Shown in pieces: positions 1-11,602 of a stretch of 61,463 nucleotides of DNA. The notes under the pieces were generated by a model. The model was not told where the DNA came from. It saw only the letters and a program-made list of their open reading frames with translations, and made no database searches. The stretch lies in assembly GCA_020073205.1 (NCBI GenBank), contig JAIQFR010000015.1, positions 1-61,463 of the forward strand, given 5' to 3'. Source of the stretch: Terriglobia bacterium (GTDB taxonomy: Bacteria; Acidobacteriota; Polarisedimenticolia; Polarisedimenticolales; JAIQFR01). Every line of letters starts with the position of its first letter. The stretch's first letter is position 1. The translations under genes and the position numbers were made by a program.

Positions 1-114
1 GTCGCGGTTGACGCTGGTGATGACCACATACCTGAGTTGCATCGACGCCGCCATGCGGGCCACGTTGGCCGGCTCTTCCGGATCCAGGCGCATGTCGCGT
101 TTAGCGGGAATGGC
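1..114 (-). pseudogene. lipA: Lipoyl synthase (LipA) internal fragment
   Basis: Reading leftward from about position 114 there is an open frame with the signature that follows the CxxxCxxC radical-SAM cluster of lipoyl synthase: LDPEEPANVAR, then RYVVITSVNRD at the window edge. LipA inserts sulfur into protein-bound octanoyl groups in the cytosol. The whole N-terminal third, including both iron-sulfur cysteine motifs, is absent. The frame emerges directly out of the end of the neighbouring TPR kinase gene with no start codon or ribosome site. It is either the remnant of a rearrangement or, more likely, a chimeric assembly join. Identification rests on about 35 residues. Confidence 0.7.
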
Positions 115-2092
115 TGTGGTCCGGGCCGAGGGCCTTTTCGTAGATGGCCAGGGACCGCTTGCAAAGCGGCTCGGCTTCCGCGTACTTGCCTTCCTCACAG
201 TAGAGAGTCGCCAGATTGTTCAGGCTCACGGCCACATCGGGATGATCCTGGCCAAGCGTCTTCTCGCGGATCGCCAACGACCTCGTGTAGAGCGGCTCCG
301 CCTCGGTCAACCGGCCTTCGTCACAGTAGAGATTCGCCAGGTTAACCAGGGGTGCGGCCAGGCCGGGGTAGTACGAGCCCAGGGCCTTTTCGTAGATGGC
401 CGCGGACCGCTGGAAGAGCGGCTCGGCCTTCTCCTTCTGGCCTTGGCTCGAGTAGATGCTCGCCAGGCCATTCAGACTTCGAGCCACATCGGGATGCTCC
501 GGGCCGAGGGCCTTCTCCCAGATGTCCAGGGACCGCTTGGCGAGCGGCACGGCCTCCGCGTACTTACCCTCGTTCCAGTAGACAAGCGCCAAGTTATTCA
601 GGCTCTTGGCCACATCGGGATGGTCCGGGCCGAGGGTCTTCTCCCAGATCTCCAAGGATCGCTTGTAGAGCGACTCGGCCTCTGCGTACTTGCCCTCGAA
701 CCAGTGAAGAGAAGCCAGATTATTCAGGCTTTCAGCCACATCGGGATGGTTCGGGCCGAGAGCCTTTTCCTGGACACCGAGCGCGAACGAGAGCAGGGGT
801 TCTGCGTCGTTGTAAAGACCCAGCTCCGTATAGACCGTTCCCATCGTGCTCATCAGCCGGGCCTGCACGAGCGGCTGGCCTTTGAGTTCCGTCGCGACCT
901 TCTTGGCCCCTTTGTCCAGGATTTCGCGGGCGGTGACCGTCTTTCCCCTGGTTTCGCCGGGGTCGGACACATTGAAGATGCTCGTGAGAAAATCCGACAC
1001 CTGCTTGGCCATCTCTGCTTCCTCGCGCGCGCGCTTCTCTGCACGCCCCGCTCGGATGGACTGTACGGCCATGGCGAGGCTGAAAACCATCAGAGCGGTT
1101 GCCGCGACGGACAACAAGATCTTCTTCCTGCGCCGAAGCGGCTTCTCTCGGATCCAAGTCAGTTTCTGAACGGTGTCTTCCGCGGAAGGGCGGGCGCCCG
1201 GGGCCAAGGACTTCAGCCTGTTGATCAGCGCTTGCAAATCTGGATCCAGAACGCTGACCGGCGACGCTTCGCGAGCCCTGCTTCTTTCAACCCGGGTTTC
1301 CACGTCGGATTCCGTCTCCACCGGAGCTTTCTCCGTGAAGAGCTCCTGAAGGAGTAGGCCGAAGGAATACATGTCGCTCGCCGGCGTCACCGGCTCCCCC
1401 CGCGCCTGCTCCGGGCTCATGTAGCCCAATGTTCCCAGGATGCTTCCCGCGGTCGTGAGGCCGCTGTCGGATCCCGAGTCGGGCACTGCAGGTTCGATCT
1501 CCGTGACGGCCTCGGCGACGTTGGGCCCTTGGTCCGATCCTGTCCTCGCGGAGATCGCCTCGGAAGAAGGACTGCGTGGTGTCAGGGCAGGTTCCTCGCC
1601 CAGCTGCCGCGAAAGGCCAAAGTCCAGGACCTTGACCTGATCCTCCTGGGTGAGCATGACGTTGTCGGGCTTCAAGTCCCGATGGATCACACCCTTCCCG
1701 TGGGCGGCAACCAACACGCTCGCAATTTGCTCCGCGATCCGCAGCTTCAATCCGTCCGGGAGCCCCTTCCTGATGGCCTTGGACAGGTTCCTGCCGTCAA
1801 TCAACTCCAGGACAAGGAAGTCGCCTTCCTTCCCTTCGAGGTAGTCGAAGATCTGGCAGATGTTGGGGTGCCCCAACTGAGAGAGAACCCGCGCCTCACG
1901 CAGGAAGCGGTTGCGGGCTTGTTCGTCAAGTTGACGTTCGAGCCGGATGCTCTTGAGCGCTACCTTGCGCTGAAGCTTCTCGTCGTACGCAGCGTAGACC
2001 GCACCCATTCCGCCCGAGCCGATGTGTTCCACGACTTGGTAACGCCCGAATGAGGTGCCGGACGGTCCTTCCGCTTGTTTGTGTTCAATCAT
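101..2092 (-). CDS. Ser/Thr protein kinase with C-terminal TPR repeats (3' end truncated)
   Basis: Membrane-anchored eukaryotic-type kinase. The N-terminal kinase domain has the glycine loop GSGGMG at residues 25-30, the ATP lysine in VALK (K47), the catalytic loop HRDLKPDN at 137-144 and DFG at 157-159. One hydrophobic segment at about 324-346 separates this cytosolic domain from an external region with six TPR repeats of 42 residues that share the linker GPDHPDVA. Such proteins are common in Acidobacteria as signalling receptors; the ligand or substrate is unknown. The seventh repeat breaks off after GPDH and is followed by four unrelated residues and a TAA, exactly where the LipA fragment begins. 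The true C-terminus is therefore missing. The start is ATG with only a weak GAGAG ribosome site. Confidence 0.9.
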   Translation of the reverse strand: MIEHKQAEGPSGTSFGRYQVVEHIGSGGMGAVYAAYDEKLQRKVALKSIRLERQLDEQARNRFLREARVLSQLGHPNICQIFDYLEGKEGDFLVLELIDGRNLSKAIRKGLPDGLKLRIAEQIASVLVAAHGKGVIHRDLKPDNVMLTQEDQVKVLDFGLSRQLGEEPALTPRSPSSEAISARTGSDQGPNVAEAVTEIEPAVPDSGSDSGLTTAGSILGTLGYMSPEQARGEPVTPASDMYSFGLLLQELFTEKAPVETESDVETRVERSRAREASPVSVLDPDLQALINRLKSLAPGARPSAEDTVQKLTWIREKPLRRRKKILLSVAATALMVFSLAMAVQSIRAGRAEKRAREEAEMAKQVSDFLTSIFNVSDPGETRGKTVTAREILDKGAKKVATELKGQPLVQARLMSTMGTVYTELGLYNDAEPLLSFALGVQEKALGPNHPDVAESLNNLASLHWFEGKYAEAESLYKRSLEIWEKTLGPDHPDVAKSLNNLALVYWNEGKYAEAVPLAKRSLDIWEKALGPEHPDVARSLNGLASIYSSQGQKEKAEPLFQRSAAIYEKALGSYYPGLAAPLVNLANLYCDEGRLTEAEPLYTRSLAIREKTLGQDHPDVAVSLNNLATLYCEEGKYAEAEPLCKRSLAIYEKALGPDHSHSR

Positions 2093-2518
2093 CTCTCAAA
2101 CCAGCTCTGCGTCTCCTGCCACCTCTCGGGGGATAGGAGGTTCAAGCTGCAGATCCGAGAATTACGTCCTGGAAGGCCAGCTTGTGTCACCCTGCCGTCC
2201 TGCGGTGAAGCCACCTCCCAACAGCATTCTCCTCCACGTGCGGGAAGTGGACCACATCTCGGGAGGGAACCGTCGACCTTGGTTCCGCCCACGCACACCT
2301 CCAGAAGGGTCGCAGGGTAATGCTCGCGCCTTGGATGAAGGCTGATTGGCCAAATTGTGCCCAATTCCGAGCCTCCCACGAGACGTGATCTCTCGACGTG
2401 GCGCCGGGATATCGGAGCGTCAGCGGGCCACCGGTGCAACTTCGAGGCGTCTTCGCGCGTTTCTAATGCAGGGAGGAACACTGGGGTCGCGTCCCCCGTC
2501 CCTCAGGAGTGACTCGAT
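2093..2518. other. Intergenic region between divergent genes
   Basis: The stretch separates the divergently transcribed kinase and hydrolase genes and must hold both promoters. I see no convincing paired -35/-10 boxes, RNA gene or repeat. A 130-codon open frame on the minus strand lacks a ribosome site and resembles no family, so it is not called. A good ribosome site (AGGAG, 9 nt before ATG) serves the hydrolase at 2519. Confidence 0.6.
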
Positions 2519-3904
2519 ATGATCGCGATCGTGGTGACTTGGTTCGCGCTTGCTGTCTCGGTGGTCACTTTGCCGGCACAGGGCCCACCGCATCCCTCCA
2601 AACCGACCGCGCCGATCGCCGCCACCGACGGCGGGAGGATCGCGGGCTGGTATGAATCGTCCCCGACCGGAAAAGTGCTCGTCGTCTGGGGTCCGACGGG
2701 CGGATATCGGCTCCTCGACTTCGACGGCGTTCATTTCCATCGTCTGGAGGCCACGGGGCCCGATCGGTACCGAACCGTCGGGTCCGGCAGTTGGGAGAAC
2801 GCGTCGATCACCGTCGAGCGCGATCGTGAGGGTCGGAGCCTCGCTCTCGGTCTCTCCGTCAACGGCGCTCCGCCGACGCGCATGCCCCGGGCGAGGGAAT
2901 CTCCGTTCGACATGGAGGAGGTGCGCTACCGCAACGGCGCGACCGAGCTCGCGGGGCTCCTCATGATCCCGCGGGTCCGGAAGCTCGTGGGGAAGACGGG
3001 CGGAACCCTGCGTGAGGTTCCACTTGCGCTGCCGGGAGCCGTGTTCATCCAAGGTTCGGGAGACAGCGACCGCGACAACGTGTGGGCCTTCACCTTCGCG
3101 CAGCACCTGGCGCGCGCCGGCGTGGTAACGCTTTTCCCTGACAAGCGTGGGTCGGGTGCGTCGGGCGGCGATTGGCGGGCCGCGAGCCTCGAGGACCTTG
3201 GCGACGACGCCCTGGCCGCCGTTTCGTTGCTTCGTGGAGACCGCCGGGTCGACCCATCGCGCGTCGGTCTCGTGGGCCTGAGCCAAGGGGGAGTCGTGGC
3301 GCCGCTCGCCGCGGTGCGCTCGAAGGACGTGGCGTACGTCGTGGCCGTGTCGGCGGGCGCCGTCACCCTTTACGATCAAATGCGCCATGAGATGGTCCAG
3401 GATCTGAGACGTGAGGGCGTGCCGGCGGATGGCATCAGCGCAATCGCCGCCGTAGGGGAGCTGGCGACCGCTTACGCTCGGACCTCGACCGACTCGACGT
3501 GGGCGACCTACGCCGCCGCCCTCGCAGCGCTCAAGGAAGGGCCTTGGGCGCCTGCCGCGGCGGAACTGCCGGGGTCTCGAGACGACTGGCATTGGTCTTG
3601 GTGGCGAAAGGTCGGCGACGTCGATCCCCTGTGGGCGTGGCGTCGTCTGGAAAGGCCCGCGCTGGCGGTTTTCGGTGAGTTGGACGAGACCGACAACGTA
3701 CCGATGAAGGAGAGCGTGCGCCGGTTGCGAGATGCGTTGGAGCCGGAGAAGAACCCGCGCATCGCTATCCGGGTCTTTCCCGGTGTCGGACACACCCTGG
3801 CGGACGCGAAGCGCGGTTGGGTGAGTAGAGAGATCTTGTCGTACCTGAGCGAATGGGTGCTCGATGCGGTCGGTGGGATCAACCCGACCGTACGAAGCGA
3901 CTGA
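2519..3904 (+). CDS. Secreted alpha/beta-hydrolase (S9/dienelactone-type esterase or peptidase)
   Basis: A 461-residue protein with an N-terminal signal peptide (hydrophobic residues 2-20), an N-terminal beta-rich region of unknown role to about residue 140, then an alpha/beta-hydrolase fold. The nucleophile elbow GLSQGG places Ser255. An acid is available in GELDETDN (Asp389 or Asp392) and the base in GVGHT (His425). The oxyanion-hole region carries QGSGDSDRDN, and DKRGSGAS matches the loop usual in acyl-hydrolases of this group. It probably hydrolyses esters or short peptides in the periplasm or outside; the substrate cannot be told from sequence. AGGAG lies 9 nt upstream of the ATG. It appears monocistronic. 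Confidence 0.85.
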   Translation: MIAIVVTWFALAVSVVTLPAQGPPHPSKPTAPIAATDGGRIAGWYESSPTGKVLVVWGPTGGYRLLDFDGVHFHRLEATGPDRYRTVGSGSWENASITVERDREGRSLALGLSVNGAPPTRMPRARESPFDMEEVRYRNGATELAGLLMIPRVRKLVGKTGGTLREVPLALPGAVFIQGSGDSDRDNVWAFTFAQHLARAGVVTLFPDKRGSGASGGDWRAASLEDLGDDALAAVSLLRGDRRVDPSRVGLVGLSQGGVVAPLAAVRSKDVAYVVAVSAGAVTLYDQMRHEMVQDLRREGVPADGISAIAAVGELATAYARTSTDSTWATYAAALAALKEGPWAPAAAELPGSRDDWHWSWWRKVGDVDPLWAWRRLERPALAVFGELDETDNVPMKESVRRLRDALEPEKNPRIAIRVFPGVGHTLADAKRGWVSREILSYLSEWVLDAVGGINPTVRSD

Positions 3905-4021
3905 CCTGGAGCACTTCGGACATGGGGTGACGGGTGACGTGCGCCGTTCCAAGCCTACTTGTCGACGATCTGCCGAATTGAACCCAACGCCGAATACAAG
4001 CGACTCACTCGCTGCCGCTTG

Positions 4022-4159
4022 GACCTCGACCGGCACGCCCTGCGACGTCCCGCGCCGCCGGACGACCTCGCCGGCTCCGTGCGCTTCTTCCGCACCGAGC
4101 GGTCGCGCTTCGTGACGGGCACGTACTTGCCCGTGTGCGGCGGCACGCAGATGAGTTGA
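4022..4159 (+). pseudogene. Remnant C-terminus of a short-chain dehydrogenase/reductase
   Basis: The frame ending at the TGA at 4157-4159 reads like the last 45 residues of an SDR oxidoreductase: RRPAPPDDLAG, then SRFVTGTYLPVCGG. This corresponds to the family's usual 'R.G.PeDiA..v.fL.sd.a.yvTG..l.vDGG' ending. No Rossmann glycine motif or YxxxK active site is found upstream in any frame, and the preceding bases belong to the hydrolase gene and a short spacer. It is best read as a degraded gene end left after a deletion. The rest of the 3905-4232 gap shows nothing else recognisable. Confidence 0.55.
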
Positions 4160-4232
4160 CGGCTGCCCTCATCCTCCGCGTGTTACTCTGAACGATCCTG
4201 GGTGCCGTACGGCCGGGAAAGAGGGTCGAGGC

Positions 4233-6541
<2,309 letters not shown>

Positions 6542-6545
6542 CCCG

Positions 6546-7979
6546 TTACGCGGGCACGCTCGGGGCGATGTTCTGGTTCATCCGGAGCAGATTCCTCGGA
6601 TCGTACTTGGCCTTGACCTTGGCGAGCCTGTCGTAGTTCGGGCCGTAGGCTCCCGAGCGGACACGCTGCACCTCGTCGTCCGGCATGAAGTTGACGTAGA
6701 CGCCCCCCGTCGCGAACGGCGCGGCGGCGTCGTAGAGCGCCCGCGCCCACGCGATGCACGCCTTGTCCTGCGATGGATCGCTCCAGCGCGTGTGGACGTT
6801 CATCACGAAGTTGACGTTCCGGTGCGGGTAGGCCGTGGCCCCGGCGGGGACCCGGTTGATCGCGCCGCCGAGGTTCCCGACGAAGATCTCGCACTGGGGC
6901 GATGGGAGACGGCCGATGCCGTCCAGGAGCACGTCGATCAGGCCGTCCTCGAGGTCGACGAAATCGTGCGACTTCCAGTAGTTGCGCTCGCCGGGGGTGA
7001 GCAGCGGGTCGAAGGCCGTCTGCCATCCCGCGAACGGATGGGGCCCCACGACGTCCGCGATCGGCTTCCCGATCGCCTTGAACGGCGCCGCGGCCTTCTC
7101 GCCCGAGGCGAGGTCGCCGGCGTGACAGAGGGCGAGGACGAGGACCTCCTTGCCGTGGACCTCTTGCGGGAGGAAGGGAAGGGGCGGCGCCTTCCGCATC
7201 ACCACCCAGCAGCTCAGCTCGTCCGGCGCCCGGGCGACGAAGCGGCGGTACTCGAGGAGCACCTGTCTCGCGCTCGCCCACGGGTGAACGATGAGCCCGG
7301 CGATGACCTGGGGGCCGACAGGGTGGAGCCTGAACTTGAACGAGGTCACGACACCGAAGTTCCCGCCTCCGCCGCGGATCGCCCAGAAGAGATCGGGATG
7401 GTCCGTGTCGTTCGTGTGAACCAGCTCTCCCGCGGCAGTCACCACGTCGGCTGACAGGAGGTTGTCGACCGTCAGCCCGTACTTGCGACTGAGCCAGCCG
7501 AATCCTCCGCCGAGAGTCAGTCCGGCGACTCCAGTCGTCGAGTTGATCCCCACCGGTGTCGCGAGACCGAAGGCCTGGGTCTCCTTGTCGAGATCGGCCA
7601 GCCTGGCGCCCGGCCCGACGCGGGCGGTGCGCTCGGTGGGATTGACCCGAACCGAGTCCATCCGCGACAGGTCGAGCATCAACCCGGCATCGCAAACGGC
7701 GTTCCCCGCGATGTTGTGCCCACCGCCCCGGACGGAGAGCAGCAGGCCGTGTTTCGCGGCCAGCCGGACGGTCTGGATCACGTCGCTCGCCCCGGCCGCG
7801 CGCACGACCGCCGCAGGGTGCTTGTCGATCATCGCGTTCCAGAGCGTCCTCGCCTCGTCGTACCCTGGATCCCCCGGTAAGCACAGGCGACCTCGGAGCT
7901 CGCCGCGGAACGCGTCGAGCGCGTCGGTCGAAAGTGCCATCGTCTTGCCGTCGATCGTCTGGATGACGAGTCCCGCCAT
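6546..7979 (-). CDS. FAD-linked oxidase, berberine-bridge type
   Basis: A 477-residue flavoprotein with an N-terminal PCMH-type FAD domain (residues about 50-225), a substrate domain, and the C-terminal BBE motif (YGPNYDRLAKVKAKYDPRNL followed by NQNI). His88 in VRGGGHN is the usual 8-alpha FAD attachment residue. The second attachment cysteine found in bicovalent members is absent: the equivalent loop reads STTGVAGLTLGGGFG, so FAD is probably bound by histidine only. Related enzymes oxidise sugars, alkaloids or phenolics with O2. The ATG at 7979 is preceded by AGGAGG and fits the family N-terminus; an open extension upstream has no homology. Confidence 0.88.
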   Translation of the reverse strand: MAGLVIQTIDGKTMALSTDALDAFRGELRGRLCLPGDPGYDEARTLWNAMIDKHPAAVVRAAGASDVIQTVRLAAKHGLLLSVRGGGHNIAGNAVCDAGLMLDLSRMDSVRVNPTERTARVGPGARLADLDKETQAFGLATPVGINSTTGVAGLTLGGGFGWLSRKYGLTVDNLLSADVVTAAGELVHTNDTDHPDLFWAIRGGGGNFGVVTSFKFRLHPVGPQVIAGLIVHPWASARQVLLEYRRFVARAPDELSCWVVMRKAPPLPFLPQEVHGKEVLVLALCHAGDLASGEKAAAPFKAIGKPIADVVGPHPFAGWQTAFDPLLTPGERNYWKSHDFVDLEDGLIDVLLDGIGRLPSPQCEIFVGNLGGAINRVPAGATAYPHRNVNFVMNVHTRWSDPSQDKACIAWARALYDAAAPFATGGVYVNFMPDDEVQRVRSGAYGPNYDRLAKVKAKYDPRNLLRMNQNIAPSVPA

Positions 7980-8226
7980 CACCCACCTCCTATGCCACGC
8001 GCCAATACATCCCCCCATCGGAGGGTGTCCGGTCGCGGTTCCCAGTATGTTTTCCGGCTCCGAATCGTCACCGATCATATGGTCGTTCACGAAAGAGGGG
8101 TAATCGCATCTCGGCGGGCGCATCCGCCCTGTCCCGGACACCTCACCCCGCGCTCCCCTTGGCCTTTGCCGCCGCCTGTGCCATGTTACGTCTCTCTATT
8201 CCCGACTTACGGAGGATCTCGCCCCC

Positions 8227-11200
8227 ATGTGGACCCCTCGGCCGGTATTCCGCCTCGTCCCGCGCGCGACGATCGTCGCCGCGTTCCCCATTCTCGCCCT
8301 CCTGTGGTCCCTCGACGCCGCGCCCGGCGTTCTCGCCGCGGCGCCGATGAGGCTCGCCACGCAGCCGGACATTCACGGCGACCTGATCGTCTTCGTCCAC
8401 GCGGAGGACATCTGGACCGTCCCGGCGAGCGGCGGCGTCGCGAAGCGGATCACGTTCCACGAGGGGGAGGAGCGATACCCCAAATTCTCCCCCGACGGGA
8501 AGCGGATCGCGTTCACCGCGGACTACGACGGCAACACCGACGTCTACGTGATGAACACCGAGGGGGGGGACATCACGCGGGTCACCTACCACCCGGGGAA
8601 GGACGAGGTCGTAGGCTGGCACCCGACGAACGGGAAGATCCTGTTCCGCTCGGGGCGCGACGCGTACAGCCGCTTCACCCGGCTCTACCTGATCGCGCCC
8701 GACGGCTCGGGGCTCGAGGCGCTCCCGCTCCCGGAGGCCGGCTGGGGCAGCTACTCCCCGGACGGCTCCGAGATCGCGTACACCCGCGTCGCCACCGAGG
8801 ACAGGACCTGGAAGCGATACCGCGGCGGGCTGGCCCCGGACCTCTACCTCTACGATTTCCGCACCGGCGTCGATCGACGCCTGACCGACGCGCGTGGGAC
8901 CGAGCGCTTCCCGATGTGGATGGGCGACACGATCTACTTCGAGGCCGACCCGGACGGCGTCCTGAACTTGTTCTCCCTCGACCCCGGCACCGGCCAGCAG
9001 AAGCAGCTCACCCGCTTCACCGACTACGACGCCGGGCGGCCGTCCGACGGCACCGGCAAGATCGTGTACGACCGCGCGGGCGGGCTCGAGGTCTTCGACC
9101 CGGTCACGGGACAGTCGAAGTCGGTCTCCTTCGAGATCCTGGCGGACTCCCCGGAGGCGCGCCCCTACGTCAAGAACGTCAAGGACTGGATCACCCACAT
9201 CGGGCTCTCCCCGGACGGGAACCGCGCGCTCGTGGTGGCCCGGGGCGACGTCTTCACCGTTCCTCGCGAGAAGGGGGCGGTCCGCAACCTCTCGCGCGAC
9301 CCCGGCTCCCGCGACAAGGACGCGGCCTGGTCGCCGGACGGCAAGTGGATCGCGTTCTTCTCCGACCGCAGCGGCGAGTACGAGATCTGGCTCACCGACC
9401 CGATGGGAAAGGACAAGCCGGTCCGGCTCACGACGCACCGCGACGGGTATCGCTTCGCCCTGCGCTGGTCCCCCGACTCGAAGCGGCTCGCCTTCACCGA
9501 CCAGACGCTGACGCTCTCGTACATCGACCTGGACACCAAGGCGATCACGAAGGTGGACAAGGCGGACGACGAGGCCATGGACTTGGGCCAAGACGCCAAG
9601 CCGATCTTCGACGACGCCTGGTCGCCCGACGGCCGGTTCCTCGCGTACACCAAGATGGGCTCCGACCTCGTGAACCGGATCTGGATCTACGCCGTCGAGA
9701 CCCGGGAAGCGAAGCCGGTGACCGCGGGCCCGCTCGACGCCTTCGGCCCGGTGTTCTCCGAGGACGGGCAGCGGCTCTTCTTCGTGAGCAACCGCCGGTT
9801 CGACCCGACGTACAGCGACATGGACTTCGAGCTGGTCTACAAGAAGGTCGCGGGGCTCTACGCCCTGTCCCTTCGCGCGGGCTCACCGGCGCTCCTGCCC
9901 CCCAAGACCGGCGACGAGCCCCGGAAGCCCAAGTGGAGGGAGAAGTCTCGATACGAGGCCGAGAAGGGGGAGGAGCCGAAGTCGAAGGAGCCGCCGCCGA
10001 AGACGATCGTGGAGTTCGGCGGGATCGAAGGACGCATCGAGCCGTTGCCGCTCCCCCGTGGCAACTACCGCAACCTCGGCGTCGGGCGAGGCTCGCTGTA
10101 CTTCCTCGACGCGGACGAGGGAGATTTCAACCGGTTCGACATCCGCGAGCCGGAGGCCCGCAAGCTCGTGGCCTTCGACCTCGACGAGCGGAAGACCCGC
10201 ACCGTCCTCGAGGCGGTGGACGACTACGCCCTCTCCCCCGACGGGAAGGAGCTGGTCTGGCGCAAGGGGAGCGACATCGGGATCGTGGACACCGACGACG
10301 ACAAGGCCAAGGCCGAGCCGCTCGACCTCGCGGGCCTGACGATGACCGTCGATCCGCGCGCGGAGTGGAAGCAGATCTACCGCGAGGTCTGGCGCACGGA
10401 GCGCGACTACTACTACGACCCCGGGATGCACGGCCTCGACTGGGCCGCGATCGGCAAGAAGTACGAGCCGCTGATCGAGGCGGCGGAGAGCCGGGCCGAG
10501 GTGAGGTGGGTCATCGGCGAGCTGATCGGGGAGCTGTCGACGTCCCACACGTACGTTTACGGCGGCGACCGGCACCGCAAGCCCGAGACGATCCCGGTCG
10601 GGATGCTCGGCGCCGATTGGGCCGCCGATGCCGCGACCGGCCGTTACCGGATCCTGCGCATCCTCCGCGTCCCCGACTGGGCGAAAGGCGCGGTCCCGCC
10701 GCTGGCGGCACCCGGCGTCGATGCCCGGGAAGGCGATCTCCTCGTCGCGGTGGACGGCCGGGAGGTCACGACCGCGAAGGAGGTCTACGCGGCGTTCGAG
10801 GGGCTGGCGGACAAGCCGGTGAGGCTCACGCTGGCTTCCGGCGCCAAGGCGACCGACGCTCGCGACGTCGTGGTGGTCCCGTCGCCCGACGAGTCCAGGT
10901 TCCGGTACCTCGACTGGGTCGAGCGCAACCTCGAGACCGTCGAGGCGGCCTCGGGCGGCAAGGTCGGCTACCTGCACCTCCCCGACACCTTCACCGGCTC
11001 GGCGGAGATGTTCCCGCTCTACTGGTATGGGCAGACGCGGAAGGAAGGGCTGATCGTGGACGGGCGCTACAACGCCGGCGGGCTCGACCCCGATCCGTTC
11101 CTCGATCGGATCAACAGCCCGATCCTCTACTACTGGACGCGCCGCTACTCGCACGACTACGCGTCCCCGCTGGTGGCGACGCGGGCGCACAAGGCGATGC

Positions 11201-11559
11201 TCACGAACCGGCAGGCCGGCTCCGGCGGCGATCAGCTCCCGTCGGAGTTCCAGCTCAAGAAGATGGGGCCGCTGATCGGCACGCGCACCTGGGGCGGCCT
11301 CGTCGGGATCTCGATGTTCACGCCGCTGGTGGACGGCGGCGCCATCACGGCCCCCGATTACCGCGTCTACACGACCGAAGGGAAATGGGTGATCGAGAAC
11401 GAGGGGGTGACGCCCGACATCACGGTCGACCTCGATCCCGCCGAGATGGCGAAGGGATACGACGCGCAGCTCATGAAAGCGGTGGACTACCTGATGAAGA
11501 AGATCGCCGAGGAGCCCCGCCCGGCGCCCGCCCGGCCGCCGTTCCCGACGACAAGGTAG
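8227..11559 (+). CDS. Tricorn-type S41 peptidase, copy 1
   Basis: A 1110-residue predicted secreted peptidase. A signal peptide (to about residue 38) precedes two beta-propeller regions with TolB-like SPDGKRIAF repeats (40-330 and 340-680), a core segment with SHTY (Ser773/His774), a PDZ domain (about 790-880), and an S41 catalytic domain. The tricorn nucleophile is Ser999 in GSGGD; Glu1057 or Glu1059 in ENEGVTPD completes the charge relay. A charged Lys/Glu insert lies near residues 570-600. Tricorn degrades oligopeptides to di- to tetrapeptides; the leader suggests periplasmic action. A paralogue lies at 20850-24221 in the opposite orientation. Confidence 0.92.
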   Translation: MWTPRPVFRLVPRATIVAAFPILALLWSLDAAPGVLAAAPMRLATQPDIHGDLIVFVHAEDIWTVPASGGVAKRITFHEGEERYPKFSPDGKRIAFTADYDGNTDVYVMNTEGGDITRVTYHPGKDEVVGWHPTNGKILFRSGRDAYSRFTRLYLIAPDGSGLEALPLPEAGWGSYSPDGSEIAYTRVATEDRTWKRYRGGLAPDLYLYDFRTGVDRRLTDARGTERFPMWMGDTIYFEADPDGVLNLFSLDPGTGQQKQLTRFTDYDAGRPSDGTGKIVYDRAGGLEVFDPVTGQSKSVSFEILADSPEARPYVKNVKDWITHIGLSPDGNRALVVARGDVFTVPREKGAVRNLSRDPGSRDKDAAWSPDGKWIAFFSDRSGEYEIWLTDPMGKDKPVRLTTHRDGYRFALRWSPDSKRLAFTDQTLTLSYIDLDTKAITKVDKADDEAMDLGQDAKPIFDDAWSPDGRFLAYTKMGSDLVNRIWIYAVETREAKPVTAGPLDAFGPVFSEDGQRLFFVSNRRFDPTYSDMDFELVYKKVAGLYALSLRAGSPALLPPKTGDEPRKPKWREKSRYEAEKGEEPKSKEPPPKTIVEFGGIEGRIEPLPLPRGNYRNLGVGRGSLYFLDADEGDFNRFDIREPEARKLVAFDLDERKTRTVLEAVDDYALSPDGKELVWRKGSDIGIVDTDDDKAKAEPLDLAGLTMTVDPRAEWKQIYREVWRTERDYYYDPGMHGLDWAAIGKKYEPLIEAAESRAEVRWVIGELIGELSTSHTYVYGGDRHRKPETIPVGMLGADWAADAATGRYRILRILRVPDWAKGAVPPLAAPGVDAREGDLLVAVDGREVTTAKEVYAAFEGLADKPVRLTLASGAKATDARDVVVVPSPDESRFRYLDWVERNLETVEAASGGKVGYLHLPDTFTGSAEMFPLYWYGQTRKEGLIVDGRYNAGGLDPDPFLDRINSPILYYWTRRYSHDYASPLVATRAHKAMLTNRQAGSGGDQLPSEFQLKKMGPLIGTRTWGGLVGISMFTPLVDGGAITAPDYRVYTTEGKWVIENEGVTPDITVDLDPAEMAKGYDAQLMKAVDYLMKKIAEEPRPAPARPPFPTTR

Positions 11560-11602
11560 CCGAACTCGCCCGGTGGGGGGCCGCCGACCTTGTCCGACCC
11601 GT

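Noticed and set aside
2089-2481. 130-codon minus-strand frame in the 2093-2518 gap
   Set aside because: No ribosome site, no recognisable family, and its codons do not show the third-position GC pattern of neighbouring genes.
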